Part shown: positions 1 to 6,951 of the stretch, piece after piece
How the letters are laid out: each line of letters opens with the position of its first letter
Numbering within the stretch: position 1 is the stretch's first letter
Source: Methanosarcinaceae archaeon
GTDB lineage: Archaea > Halobacteriota > Methanosarcinia > Methanosarcinales > Methanosarcinaceae
Reading direction: 5' to 3'
Length of the DNA: 9,828 bases
Assembly: GCA_030594665.1 (NCBI GenBank)
Contig: JAUVET010000036.1
Location: forward strand, 1 to 9,828
Translations under genes and position numbers: made by a program
The notes under the pieces: model-generated
What the model saw: only the letters and a program-made list of their open reading frames with translations
Databases searched by the model: none
Told to the model about the DNA's origin: nothing

Positions 1-98
1 TTCAAAATGAATATTTTATCAAAAATGAAAAATATTACATGTTTGATATCGGTGTGAAATTTAGTAGAACATTGAAACTTTAATTATTCTGGTAACTA

Positions 99-159
99 TC
101 ATCATGATGAGTTCATATAATTCAAATTCGATAAATTTATAAAAAAATGTACAGGAGAT
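99..159 (+). promoter_or_regulatory. Probable promoter and ribosome binding site of the surface-protein gene
   Basis: A Shine-Dalgarno sequence, AGGAGAT (153-159), lies 7 nt before the ATG and supports that start. Two TATA-like stretches are visible: TTCATATAATT (112-122) and TTTATAAAA (136-144). The first would place transcription start near 141-147, giving a short leader that keeps the Shine-Dalgarno. The second matches the archaeal TATA consensus better, but would start transcription at about the ATG and exclude the ribosome site. I therefore favour the first. A perfect 12-bp palindrome, TCATCATGATGA (99-110), sits just upstream of it and could bind a regulator. The rest of 1-98 is AT-rich with nothing else recognisable. 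Confidence 0.5.
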
Positions 160-166
160 ATAGGTT

Positions 167-3100
167 ATGAAAAGAATTGGGATGGGTATTTTAGTTGTAT
201 TGACCCTTGTAGCACTGTGTGTCGCATCGGTTCAGGGAGCGCAGATAAGTGTTGAGCCGTCGTATATGAGTGTCGAACAGGGAGATACGTTTACGGTGAA
301 TATAACGGTGGATCCTGAGGGCACTGGTGTCCTGGGTGCTGAATACAAATTATTTTACGACAATATTTTGTTTAACGTGCTAAACCAAAATAAAGGTCAG
401 TTCCTGAGTCAGGATGGTGCCATCACAATAGACTTAGTGAATGACATTACCACACCTGGTAAAATTGAATACGGCGAGATGAGAAAAAAGACCGATGATC
501 AAGGGGTGACCGCATTCGGTACACTTGCAACGATTGAGTTTGAAGTAATTAGAAACTCTGGAAACAGTGAACTCCGTCTGGCTGAAATTATATTAAGCGA
601 CTCCAATGCAGCTGAAATTCAAAATGTTGCTGTTAATAGTGGATATGTTGGAATTGCCCAGCCTTCGATACCGTTCCTGATTAATGGATATGTTTTTTAT
701 GAAAACAACAATGAATGCAATAATCCAACTGTTAATATAACAAATCTTGATACAGGTGGGGAATGGACGGCTGAAACGATTGAAAGCTCAAACTACTACC
801 AGATCATGCTCACAAGTGCTGACATAGTTGCAGGCGAGACTTTGCAGTTCAATGTCGTAAGTTTGGATGGAAGCCAAATGAATGTCACAGAATACGCTGT
901 TACTCAGGATGAAATTAACGATGGTGGGCTTTTTAACAATAATATCACGCTGGTGGTTTTAAACGCTGCACCTGTTGCCGATCCGAGTGGTCCCTACACA
1001 GGTACTGAAGGAACAGAGGTAGCATTTGACGGTTCAGCCTCATATGATCTTGATGGAACCATTGATTCATATGACTGGGATTTTGGAGATGGGAACAGTG
1101 GAACCGGAGTCAGTTCAGGTCACACCTATGTTCAGGATGGAACATACACAGTTACCTTAACAGTAACAGATAACGATGGTGCAATGGATTCAGATTCCAC
1201 AACCGCAACCATTTCTGATACCGGACCTGTTGCAGAGTTTACTGCAACACCTCTGTCAGGTTCGGAGCCATTGACTGTTGTTTTCACTGATACTTCAACC
1301 TCGTATGATGGGATCACATCATATGAATGGGACTTTAACGATGACGGTACAGTGGATAGTACTGTGCAGAATCCAACTTACATATATACCGGAGACGGTG
1401 CCTACACTGTTACACTGAAAGTTTTCGAAACCGATGGAAACAGCGATACTGAAACTAAATCCGATTACATCACAGTGTCAAATGTGAACCAACTACCTGT
1501 TGCCGATCCGAGTGGTCCCTACACAGGTACTGAAGGAACAGAGGTAGCATTTGACGGTTCAGCCTCTTCTGATCTTGATGGAAGCATTGTTTCATACGAC
1601 TGGGACTTTGGAGATGGAAACAGTGGAACCGGAGTCAGTCCAAATCACACCTATGTTCAGGATGGAACATACACAGTTACCTTAACAGTAACAGATAACG
1701 ATGGTGCAATGGATTCAGATTCCACAATAGTTGTAGTGGGTAACATTGCACCAACTGTGATTATACATTCCCCTGCATCCATAACTAACGACAGTACACC
1801 CTTATTACATGCAACATTTGATCAGTTAGCAGCGCCATGGTATGTCATAGATGGAGCCGCTGGGACAGGGGGATATAATACTGATAATTTGACTGTAACA
1901 TTACCGCAACTTGCTGATGGTCAGCATGCTGTAAAGGTCTATGCAAATAATTCAAATGGAAATGTTGGTTCTGCAACACAGGATTTCCTTGTTGATACCA
2001 TTGGACCTGCAGTAACAATTGATCAAGTAACCACTTCAACCAATGTCAGTTCCCGGACAATTTCCGGTACATTCACGGAATCCGGTTCTGGTATTGATTC
2101 AATCACGGTAAATGGCGTTGAAGCAACAATTTTAAATTCGAACTATTCAGCGACCATAAACCTGACCGAAGGAACAAATCAAGTTGACGTCATTGCAATT
2201 GATAATGTCGGGAATTCAGGTTCAAACTCAACTACTATTGTTCTGGATACAACAGCACCAGTAGTAACAATTGATCAAGTAACCACTCCAACCAATGTCA
2301 GTTCCCAGATAATTTCCGGTACATTCATGGAATCGGGTTCTGGTATTGATTCAATCACGGTAAATGGCGTTGAAGCAACAATTTCAAATTCGAACTATTC
2401 AGCGACCATAAACCTGACCGAAGGAACAAATCCAGTTAACGTCATTGCAATTGATAATGCCGGGAATTCAGGTTCAAACTCAACTATCATTGTTCTGGAT
2501 ACCACAGCACCAACAGTAAGTATCACTAAACCTAAACAAAATAAGATTAAATTCGTTAACAACATTGTCAGGGGTAAAGTTGATGATAATAACTTAAATT
2601 ATGCCAGATTAATTGTGAAGGACACTAATGGTACCACTGTGAGTTCCTATAATTTAAACATCAAAGCTAATAAATTCACCCAGCGTGTGCAATTTGCCCC
2701 CAACCAAAGCAACACAATTGAATTATTTGCGATCGACAATGCAGGTAATTTCAATAATGCTAGCAAGACAATATTTGTTGAGACTAATATGAAACGGAAA
2801 ATGATACATATTGTCAAAAACAAGCCAGTGAAAATTGATGGTATTGATAAAACCGGCACTGCAATAGAATTTCTTTCAAATATCGATGCGACCAATGTTA
2901 CTTTCATACTGACAGCCATAACAAACCAGACACAGGTGGGGAGTTTGAATAATTCAGCAGCCGTTGATGGTGAAATTGCAGTGGGCAAGATCGTTGAGAT
3001 AAACGTGTTCGGTCTTAATGGTACGAATGAATCACAGGTTCAATACGTTATCGTAAAACTCCATTACACAAAAGATGATCTGGATCTTGATGGTGATGGC

Positions 3101-4015
3101 ACTATAGAACATAATGAACTTGATGAGAACAACATGTTCATTTACTGGTTAAACACCAGCGGCAACTGGACAAAGCTCTTAAAAGGCAATCCGGATTGGG
3201 TGCTTGATAATGGCCAGGTGAAAATATCAGGTAATGATTCAGGTTATGTATGGGTAAAAGTAAAACATCTAAGCACGTTTGGTTTGGTAGCAAGTCCGAA
3301 ACCGGAATTCACCGATGGTGGAACCGATCAGGTAATACGTCATGACTCAGGCAGCAACGTTAATGTCAGAAACGGTTTATCAGGGGAAGCCCACGATAAC
3401 ATCGCATTAAAAGAATTCATACGTAAGTACATCGGCATGGATACCAGAATCACATACCAGTTCGAAGAAAATGTAAACAGCATTGAATATATTACCTTCG
3501 ATGCAAAAACAACTGCGGGGTATGTAGTAGCAACTATTGAAGTGCTGGATGGCATATCTACATTGGTTTCAACTACACCATCCGGGTTAAATTACCAGCA
3601 CATGAACATCTTGGTTGGTAGAGGTGGTTATGCAACGGAGAACAATATTGCAAATCCGGTTATAGGCTTTAAGGTTGCTAAATCATGGATCACTGAGAAC
3701 GGTATCGATAAATCTACAATCAGACTGAATCGATATATCGACGAAAAGTGGAACTCACTTGCGACCTCCTTGGTAAATGAAGATGCAGATTATCTGCATT
3801 TCGAATCTGTCACATCAGGTTTCTCTTCATTTGCGATAACTGCTGAAGAGATGAAAGTCGAAACTGGTGGAGAAGGTATTGTTGTTGAGCCAGCGGTTGG
3901 TGTGGAATCAACTGAAGAGATTCCTGAACCGACGTCTCAAGTTCCGGGCTTCGGATTGCTGTCTGGTCTATCGATTATGCTGATATCCATGCAGATATTG
4001 CGCAAAAATAAATAA
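167..4015 (+). CDS. Secreted modular cell-surface protein: cohesin-like, PKD and Ig-like domains, PGF-pre-PGF and PGF-CTERM anchor
   Basis: This is a large extracellular protein, probably attached to the cell surface or S-layer; no enzymatic domain is seen. Residues 1-25 are a signal peptide. Residues 26-165 resemble a cohesin fold (alternating strands, with EYKLFYD near 59). Residues 168-265 form a beta-rich CarboxypepD/CNA-B-like segment. PKD domains cover 269-350, 354-439 and 444-525, with the hallmark DWDFGDG or EWDFNDDG. Ig-like repeats, which introduce each other with DTTAPxVTI-type joints, fill about 528-872. A domain at 875-1043 carries one canonical EF-hand loop (973-984: D, D, D, G, I, E at positions 1, 3, 5, 6, 8, 12). 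Residues 1046-1226 match the PGF-pre-PGF domain. The tail has PGF at 1260-1262, a short hydrophobic segment and RKNK, which fits PGF-CTERM processing by archaeosortase A. Many N-x-S/T sequons suggest glycosylation. Adhesion or scaffold function is inference. The start is set by the Shine-Dalgarno at 153-159. It converges on the transporter operon. Confidence 0.93.
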   Translation: MKRIGMGILVVLTLVALCVASVQGAQISVEPSYMSVEQGDTFTVNITVDPEGTGVLGAEYKLFYDNILFNVLNQNKGQFLSQDGAITIDLVNDITTPGKIEYGEMRKKTDDQGVTAFGTLATIEFEVIRNSGNSELRLAEIILSDSNAAEIQNVAVNSGYVGIAQPSIPFLINGYVFYENNNECNNPTVNITNLDTGGEWTAETIESSNYYQIMLTSADIVAGETLQFNVVSLDGSQMNVTEYAVTQDEINDGGLFNNNITLVVLNAAPVADPSGPYTGTEGTEVAFDGSASYDLDGTIDSYDWDFGDGNSGTGVSSGHTYVQDGTYTVTLTVTDNDGAMDSDSTTATISDTGPVAEFTATPLSGSEPLTVVFTDTSTSYDGITSYEWDFNDDGTVDSTVQNPTYIYTGDGAYTVTLKVFETDGNSDTETKSDYITVSNVNQLPVADPSGPYTGTEGTEVAFDGSASSDLDGSIVSYDWDFGDGNSGTGVSPNHTYVQDGTYTVTLTVTDNDGAMDSDSTIVVVGNIAPTVIIHSPASITNDSTPLLHATFDQLAAPWYVIDGAAGTGGYNTDNLTVTLPQLADGQHAVKVYANNSNGNVGSATQDFLVDTIGPAVTIDQVTTSTNVSSRTISGTFTESGSGIDSITVNGVEATILNSNYSATINLTEGTNQVDVIAIDNVGNSGSNSTTIVLDTTAPVVTIDQVTTPTNVSSQIISGTFMESGSGIDSITVNGVEATISNSNYSATINLTEGTNPVNVIAIDNAGNSGSNSTIIVLDTTAPTVSITKPKQNKIKFVNNIVRGKVDDNNLNYARLIVKDTNGTTVSSYNLNIKANKFTQRVQFAPNQSNTIELFAIDNAGNFNNASKTIFVETNMKRKMIHIVKNKPVKIDGIDKTGTAIEFLSNIDATNVTFILTAITNQTQVGSLNNSAAVDGEIAVGKIVEINVFGLNGTNESQVQYVIVKLHYTKDDLDLDGDGTIEHNELDENNMFIYWLNTSGNWTKLLKGNPDWVLDNGQVKISGNDSGYVWVKVKHLSTFGLVASPKPEFTDGGTDQVIRHDSGSNVNVRNGLSGEAHDNIALKEFIRKYIGMDTRITYQFEENVNSIEYITFDAKTTAGYVVATIEVLDGISTLVSTTPSGLNYQHMNILVGRGGYATENNIANPVIGFKVAKSWITENGIDKSTIRLNRYIDEKWNSLATSLVNEDADYLHFESVTSGFSSFAITAEEMKVETGGEGIVVEPAVGVESTEEIPEPTSQVPGFGLLSGLSIMLISMQILRKNK
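971..1202 (+). repeat. Duplicated PKD-domain DNA, copy 1
   Basis: These 232 bp encode most of the first PKD domain. They match 1496-1727 with about 10 substitutions by my hand count and no gaps. The offset is 525 bp, exactly 175 codons, so the duplication keeps frame. The second PKD domain, between the copies, is clearly diverged. The pattern therefore suggests a recent duplication or gene conversion between domains 1 and 3 rather than simple tandem growth. Confidence 0.93.
1496..1727 (+). repeat. Duplicated PKD-domain DNA, copy 2
   Basis: This is the partner of 971-1202 and encodes the third PKD domain. Substitutions cluster in three short patches, around the Tyr/Ser-Asp-Leu-Asp-Gly loop, the DWDFGDG strand and the Ser-Gly/Pro-Asn turn. 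The first 70 bases or so and the last 75 or so are identical, as expected after recent conversion. Confidence 0.93.
2011..2262 (+). repeat. Tandem Ig-like repeat unit A
   Basis: First of two head-to-tail 252-bp units (84 codons each) encoding an Ig-like domain that starts VTIDQVTT and ends with the linker DTTAP. It differs from unit B at about 12 of 252 positions by hand count, several of them synonymous. It is directly abutted by unit B, a classic substrate for recombination that changes domain number. Confidence 0.93.
2263..2514 (+). repeat. Tandem Ig-like repeat unit B
   Basis: Second 252-bp unit, immediately following unit A in the same frame. The next Ig-like domain (from about 2515) keeps the TAPTVSI joint and the IDNAGN motif but is otherwise diverged, so it is an older member of the same series. 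Confidence 0.93.
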
Positions 4016-4024
4016 AGTGAACTC

Positions 4025-4084
4025 CTCCTCCCTCCTGCTACATAGTGAGGGAGGAGCTTCCTGTTTCATTCTTCGAGACTTTTT
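4025..4084 (+). terminator. Probable terminator of the surface-protein gene
   Basis: A perfect 10-bp stem, CTCCTCCCTC (4025-4034) with GAGGGAGGAG (4047-4056), encloses a 12-nt loop and starts 10 nt after the stop codon. A pyrimidine-rich stretch follows, with TTTTT at 4080-4084. Archaeal termination relies mainly on T-runs, so the T-run may be the active part and the hairpin an RNA 3'-end stabiliser. Confidence 0.65.
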
Positions 4085-4111
4085 AATATATTCGGGATAA
4101 ACGGATCGTGG

Positions 4112-4171
4112 CAAGTAAATGCTCCTTCCGGTCGCATTTACTTGGAGTACATAATCTCATGGATTATGTAC
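4112..4171 (+). repeat. Double-hairpin element, copy 1
   Basis: Two consecutive hairpins. Hairpin 1 is a perfect 11-bp stem (4112-4122 with 4134-4144) around an 11-nt loop, TCCTTCCGGTC. After a 2-nt GA spacer, hairpin 2 is a perfect 10-bp stem (4147-4156 with 4162-4171) around a 5-nt loop. An A6 run follows at 4175-4180. Copy 2 at 4535-4594 has the same 11/11/11-2-10/5/10 geometry and nearly the same large loop. The strand is arbitrary. On the minus strand the loop reads GACCGGAAGGA. Function unknown. Confidence 0.8.
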
Positions 4172-4438
4172 AGCAAAAAAGATTCACTGCAAAGGCAATC
4201 AACTATGTAGTAGGTGAGTGTCTGCTATACCTGTGGGGTGTACAGGTCACAAAGTTTTTCACGCAGTACATTCTATAGGTGGTACTCGTTGAGCGATTTT
4301 TAACGCCGTGACAATCCGCTGCAGGTGGCGTATTCCAAACAGAATGAATAAGATCTATATCGGTCGCATTAATTTAAATTATCTAAAACGTGGGACACAA
4401 TTTTATCGATTAGCACACTCACTTCCTACGGAGTTGGT

Positions 4439-4476
4439 CGAATAAAGAAGAGCGAGTAATCACTCTTTCTTATTCG
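4439..4476. other. Long imperfect hairpin
   Basis: CGAATAAAGAAGAG (4439-4452) pairs with CTCTTTCTTATTCG (4463-4476) across a 10-nt loop: 12 Watson-Crick pairs, one G-T and one A-C mismatch. It lies between the two double-hairpin copies, nearer copy 2, and shares no sequence with them. It is not followed by a clean T-run on either strand, so a simple terminator is unlikely. Confidence 0.6.
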
Positions 4477-4534
4477 GCGTTGTATTAGTTTTAGTTTCAG
4501 AAATGACAATCTCATTTACACAACTATACAAATA

Positions 4535-4594
4535 CGAGAAAAATCTCCCTCCGGTCGATTTAACTCGGACTATATAATCCTATAGATTATATAC
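4535..4594 (+). repeat. Double-hairpin element, copy 2
   Basis: This is the same architecture as 4112-4171. Hairpin 1 has an 11-position stem (4535-4545 with 4557-4567; nine pairs and two adjacent A-A mismatches) around the loop TCCCTCCGGTC. After the same GA spacer, hairpin 2 has a 10-position stem (4570-4579 with 4585-4594; nine pairs and one C-C mismatch) and a 5-nt loop. Compared with copy 1, stem 1 pairs 2, 9 and 10 and stem 2 pair 4 have changed on both sides while keeping pairing, which implies selection for structure. An A7 run follows at 4605-4611. Confidence 0.8.
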
Positions 4595-4603
4595 TACAAG
4601 AAA

Positions 4604-4640
4604 CAAAAAAAGGAAAACGCCGGAAAGAGGGTAATCCGGC
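4604..4640 (-). terminator. Probable terminator of the transporter operon
   Basis: Just past the stop of the last operon gene, GCCGGA (4619-4624) pairs with TCCGGC (4635-4640) around a 10-nt loop. Read on the minus strand, the hairpin is followed by GTTTTCC and a T7 run (4611-4605). Hairpin plus T-run in the right orientation supports a 3' end here for the three-gene transcript. Confidence 0.7.
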
Positions 4641-4653
4641 ATTTTCAATTAAC

Positions 4654-5748
4654 CTACTCACGTTTGGTATTCTTATACACCCGCAACCCGATAGCTGCAA
4701 CAACCACTATCAAAAGTCCAACAATAATTATCTTCAAATCCCCGAGTTTTTCTGATGTGGGTATTGCAGGCAAAGTCTTAACCTGTATCTTTATGACATC
4801 CGATATCCGGTCATGACCATCAACATCCTCGTACTTGATCTCGCTATTAATGGCATACATCTTTGTTGTTGCTGTCTCATCCACTTTCAGGTTGAACAAT
4901 GCAACAGCACTCTCACCCGAAGCAATAGAGCCAATGAATGCCTGGTCATCGGTCGTACTGAACGGGTCTGATGCACTGATCCTCACTGTCGCATCCTTGA
5001 TTGGCAGGTCTCCCACGTTCTTGAATGTAACGGAAAGCAGCCCTTCCTCATCAGCCACAAGTTTTCCACTTACACCAGTTACTTCAAACCTTGCCTCTTC
5101 CTTGACCGATATCGGGATTGTTATATTCTCTCCACCGATTTCATACCACATACCGACCTCAAGATTTGTAATACCAAGATGAGTCTTATTATCACCGCTG
5201 ATCTGGATATTTTCCTGGTATCCGTACATAAGTGTCAAAATGAGTGGATACACACCAGCTTCTGCATTATTTGAAATCTCTATCGTGTACTGGAAAGGTT
5301 TTTCGGTCTGCTCACCAGCTTTAAGTGAACCTACTTCCTGTTGCCCGGATTTCACTCTCACAGCAGGGTCGAGCGATGTCAAAAAACCCACGATCCCGAT
5401 TGCTGTTGTCTTTTGTGCCTCATAGGAAAACTCAGTTTGCTGAAGTTTTATATCAACCTCACTTGCAGGAATGGAAAGATCCTTCTCCACTTTAAAACCT
5501 GTGATCAAACCTTTGTTCATCAGGTTTATACTAACAGTGACCGTATCACCTCGCTCAAATTCGGTATCACCGATCACAATCGCAGTCAGGTTCGGACCAC
5601 CGTAGACCGTGTAGTAATTATCCCCGAAATCAAAGTGTTCAGGAAATGCCGCCTGCGCAGGCATTGCAAGAAGTATAAGCAATGATGCGATTAGCGGCAG
5701 CATTATTTTAAATTTTGTATTAATTTTTGCATTTATCTTTGTTTTCAT
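4654..5748 (-). CDS. COG1361-like S-layer-domain protein, membrane-anchored (operon gene 3)
   Basis: A 364-residue exported protein. Residues 1-33 are a basic, hydrophobic signal peptide with a likely cut after AQA (31-33). The extracellular part has two beta-rich regions: one around 40-200 with EFERGD (63-68) and NKG (78-80), and a CARDB/NEW3-like one around 218-325 with FEVTGVSGKL and KNVGDLPI. Residues 338-356 are a C-terminal membrane helix followed by the basic tail VYKNTKRE, so the bulk faces outside. It is a paralogue of the gene just upstream, sharing GDxEFERGxT, TTAxGI, LGITxLE/D, FEVTxVSGxL and the NSEIKY/DSEIKY motif. The ATG has an AGAGGG ribosome site 6 nt before it, 36 nt after the previous stop. 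No catalytic motif is visible. A partner role with the transporter is inferred from operon position and topology. Confidence 0.85.
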   Translation of the reverse strand: MKTKINAKINTKFKIMLPLIASLLILLAMPAQAAFPEHFDFGDNYYTVYGGPNLTAIVIGDTEFERGDTVTVSINLMNKGLITGFKVEKDLSIPASEVDIKLQQTEFSYEAQKTTAIGIVGFLTSLDPAVRVKSGQQEVGSLKAGEQTEKPFQYTIEISNNAEAGVYPLILTLMYGYQENIQISGDNKTHLGITNLEVGMWYEIGGENITIPISVKEEARFEVTGVSGKLVADEEGLLSVTFKNVGDLPIKDATVRISASDPFSTTDDQAFIGSIASGESAVALFNLKVDETATTKMYAINSEIKYEDVDGHDRISDVIKIQVKTLPAIPTSEKLGDLKIIIVGLLIVVVAAIGLRVYKNTKRE

Positions 5749-5784
5749 GCCAAACCCTCTTATTGTATAAATTTTATCTAAATT

Positions 5785-6951
5785 TCATCTGTACTTATCT
5801 ATATTCAGTATCAACTTAATAATTATAAAAATTCCCAAAATAAACACGCCGCCAAGCGCCATTGTTCCCGTACCCAATTTATCGGGTGAAGGTTCAAGCG
5901 GAACGGTCACTTTCAGGTTTTCCGAAAACGCAGTGTTTCCGTTCTCATCAATATACTTGATCTCGCTGTCAACCCCATAATCTTTCACAAGCGAATTCCG
6001 GTCCGCAGATGCTTTAAACGACACGGTTTCACTTTCCCCGGGTTCAATCGTGCCAAGTCGCAGTACACTTTGTTCTATAACAAGTGGTTTCATAACAACC
6101 ACACGAACAACTGCATCCATGGCAGGAATTTCCCCGATGTTTTTGTATGTAACATTGATCACACCAAAAGACCCTGCCGTAAGATGTCCTGAGACATCCG
6201 TGACCTCAAATTCTGTCGCCCCTTTAACAAAAATCGGGATGACTAAGGTCTTGTTTGCACTCTTGTAATGTGTAGTATGGTCAAGACCTGTAATGCCAAG
6301 CCGGTACACCTCGTTTGTGGTCATACGCACCTGACTCTGGTATTCATATGAAACCGGAAGCTGGAGATAATATGCACCTGCAGGAGCATGGTCTGAAATT
6401 GTGATGGCATACACAAGCGGATTATCCGGCAACTTTCCGGGTGCGAGTTTTTTCATGACACGTATCGATGCAGACGGATCAACGTCAATATATGGACTTG
6501 TAGAGACCAACTCTGCTTTGATACCAACGGCTGTTGTACGCATAGTCTCATATTGCAGCTCTTTTAATGATGTTGCATGCTTTCCCTCATCCGTGCCAAC
6601 ACTTGTATCGGATTTGAATCCGTACAGCACACCTTTGTTAACAAGAGTTATGCGGATCTGTGCAGTTTCACCACGTTCAAATTCATAGTCTCCAAGTAAG
6701 GAAGCGTAAAGGTCGGGTTCACCATAACTGTTGTAATAGTTTGTCGAGAATGCATAATTTGGCGGCAGGAACTCTTTTGTGTTATCGGGTTCATCATCAG
6801 ATGAACCATCAGATGATACCATTGGCACCATAACCATTAAAATGAGAAAGAATACGCCAATTAGATATAACGACCTTCGAACTTTATGGACATTGCCGTT
6901 ACTGTTACTATTACTGCTATAATTACTATTACTGCTACAACTGCAATTCAT
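5785..6951 (-). CDS. COG1361-like S-layer-domain protein, membrane-anchored (operon gene 2)
   Basis: A 388-residue paralogue of the following gene, with the same plan. There is an N-terminal hydrophobic helix (about 28-46), an acidic linker (SSDDEPDN), two beta-rich extracellular regions (about 65-225 and 246-350), and a C-terminal membrane helix (about 363-383) with the tail NIDKYR. Shared motifs include GDYEFERGET (87-96), NKGVLYGF, RTTAVGI, LGITGLD and FEVTDVSGHL. Unusually, about 20 residues rich in Ser and Asn, with Cys3 and Cys5, precede the basic VHKVRR and the hydrophobic segment. No start codon exists between that region and the helix. The ATG overlaps the transporter stop as ATGA (6951-6948), so translation is probably coupled; GGAGAT lies 9 nt upstream. 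Cleavage of the first helix is uncertain. Function with the transporter is inferred. Confidence 0.85.
   Translation of the reverse strand: MNCSCSSNSNYSSNSNSNGNVHKVRRSLYLIGVFFLILMVMVPMVSSDGSSDDEPDNTKEFLPPNYAFSTNYYNSYGEPDLYASLLGDYEFERGETAQIRITLVNKGVLYGFKSDTSVGTDEGKHATSLKELQYETMRTTAVGIKAELVSTSPYIDVDPSASIRVMKKLAPGKLPDNPLVYAITISDHAPAGAYYLQLPVSYEYQSQVRMTTNEVYRLGITGLDHTTHYKSANKTLVIPIFVKGATEFEVTDVSGHLTAGSFGVINVTYKNIGEIPAMDAVVRVVVMKPLVIEQSVLRLGTIEPGESETVSFKASADRNSLVKDYGVDSEIKYIDENGNTAFSENLKVTVPLEPSPDKLGTGTMALGGVFILGIFIIIKLILNIDKYR
6892..6951 (-). repeat. Ser/Asn trinucleotide-like low-complexity stretch
   Basis: The first 20 codons of operon gene 2 are dominated by AGY and AAY triplets, giving alternating Ser and Asn. 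Such a run is prone to slippage by whole codons and would change only the length of a short N-terminal leader. No comparable stretch exists in the paralogue, whose leader is instead Lys/Asn/Ile-rich. Confidence 0.6.

Larger units (their letters stand above)
4016..4653. other. Convergent intergenic region with several structured elements and no convincing gene
   Basis: This 638-bp gap separates two converging transcription units. I see no open frame with a ribosome site and protein-like composition, no tRNA and no rRNA. It contains a terminator for each flanking unit, two 60-nt double-hairpin repeats (4112-4171, 4535-4594), and a 14-position hairpin (4439-4476). Weaker inverted repeats include ACCTGT/ACAGGT (4229-4234 with 4242-4247, followed by a T5 run) and ACGCC/GGCGT (4303-4307 with 4327-4331). 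The density of inverted repeats suggests a structured RNA, a remnant of a hairpin-ended mobile element, or both. Confidence 0.7.

Noticed and set aside
104..150. ATGATGA resembling box C of an archaeal C/D guide RNA
   Set aside because: No CTGA box D follows at a suitable distance, and the motif is part of a palindrome upstream of a promoter.
971..2514. Repeats as a CRISPR array
   Set aside because: The repeated units are 232-252 bp, in frame, and encode PKD and Ig-like domains; there are no short repeats with unique spacers.
3083..3118. EF-hand loop as a dockerin
   Set aside because: Dockerins have two related calcium loops in about 60 residues. Only one loop is present here, inside a larger beta-rich domain.
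4229..4259. ACCTGT/ACAGGT hairpin followed by TTTTT as an extra terminator
   Set aside because: The 6-bp stem and the 6-nt gap before the T-run are weak, and no transcript is known to need it beyond the better terminator at 4025-4084.
4426..4515. Minus-strand frame of about 29 codons starting MRLSFLKLKL, downstream of the GGAGG exposed in the copy 2 hairpin loop
   Set aside because: The GGAGG is about 30 nt from the ATG, too far for a ribosome site. The frame is very short and runs through the 4439-4476 hairpin, so it is more likely a by-product of structured non-coding DNA.
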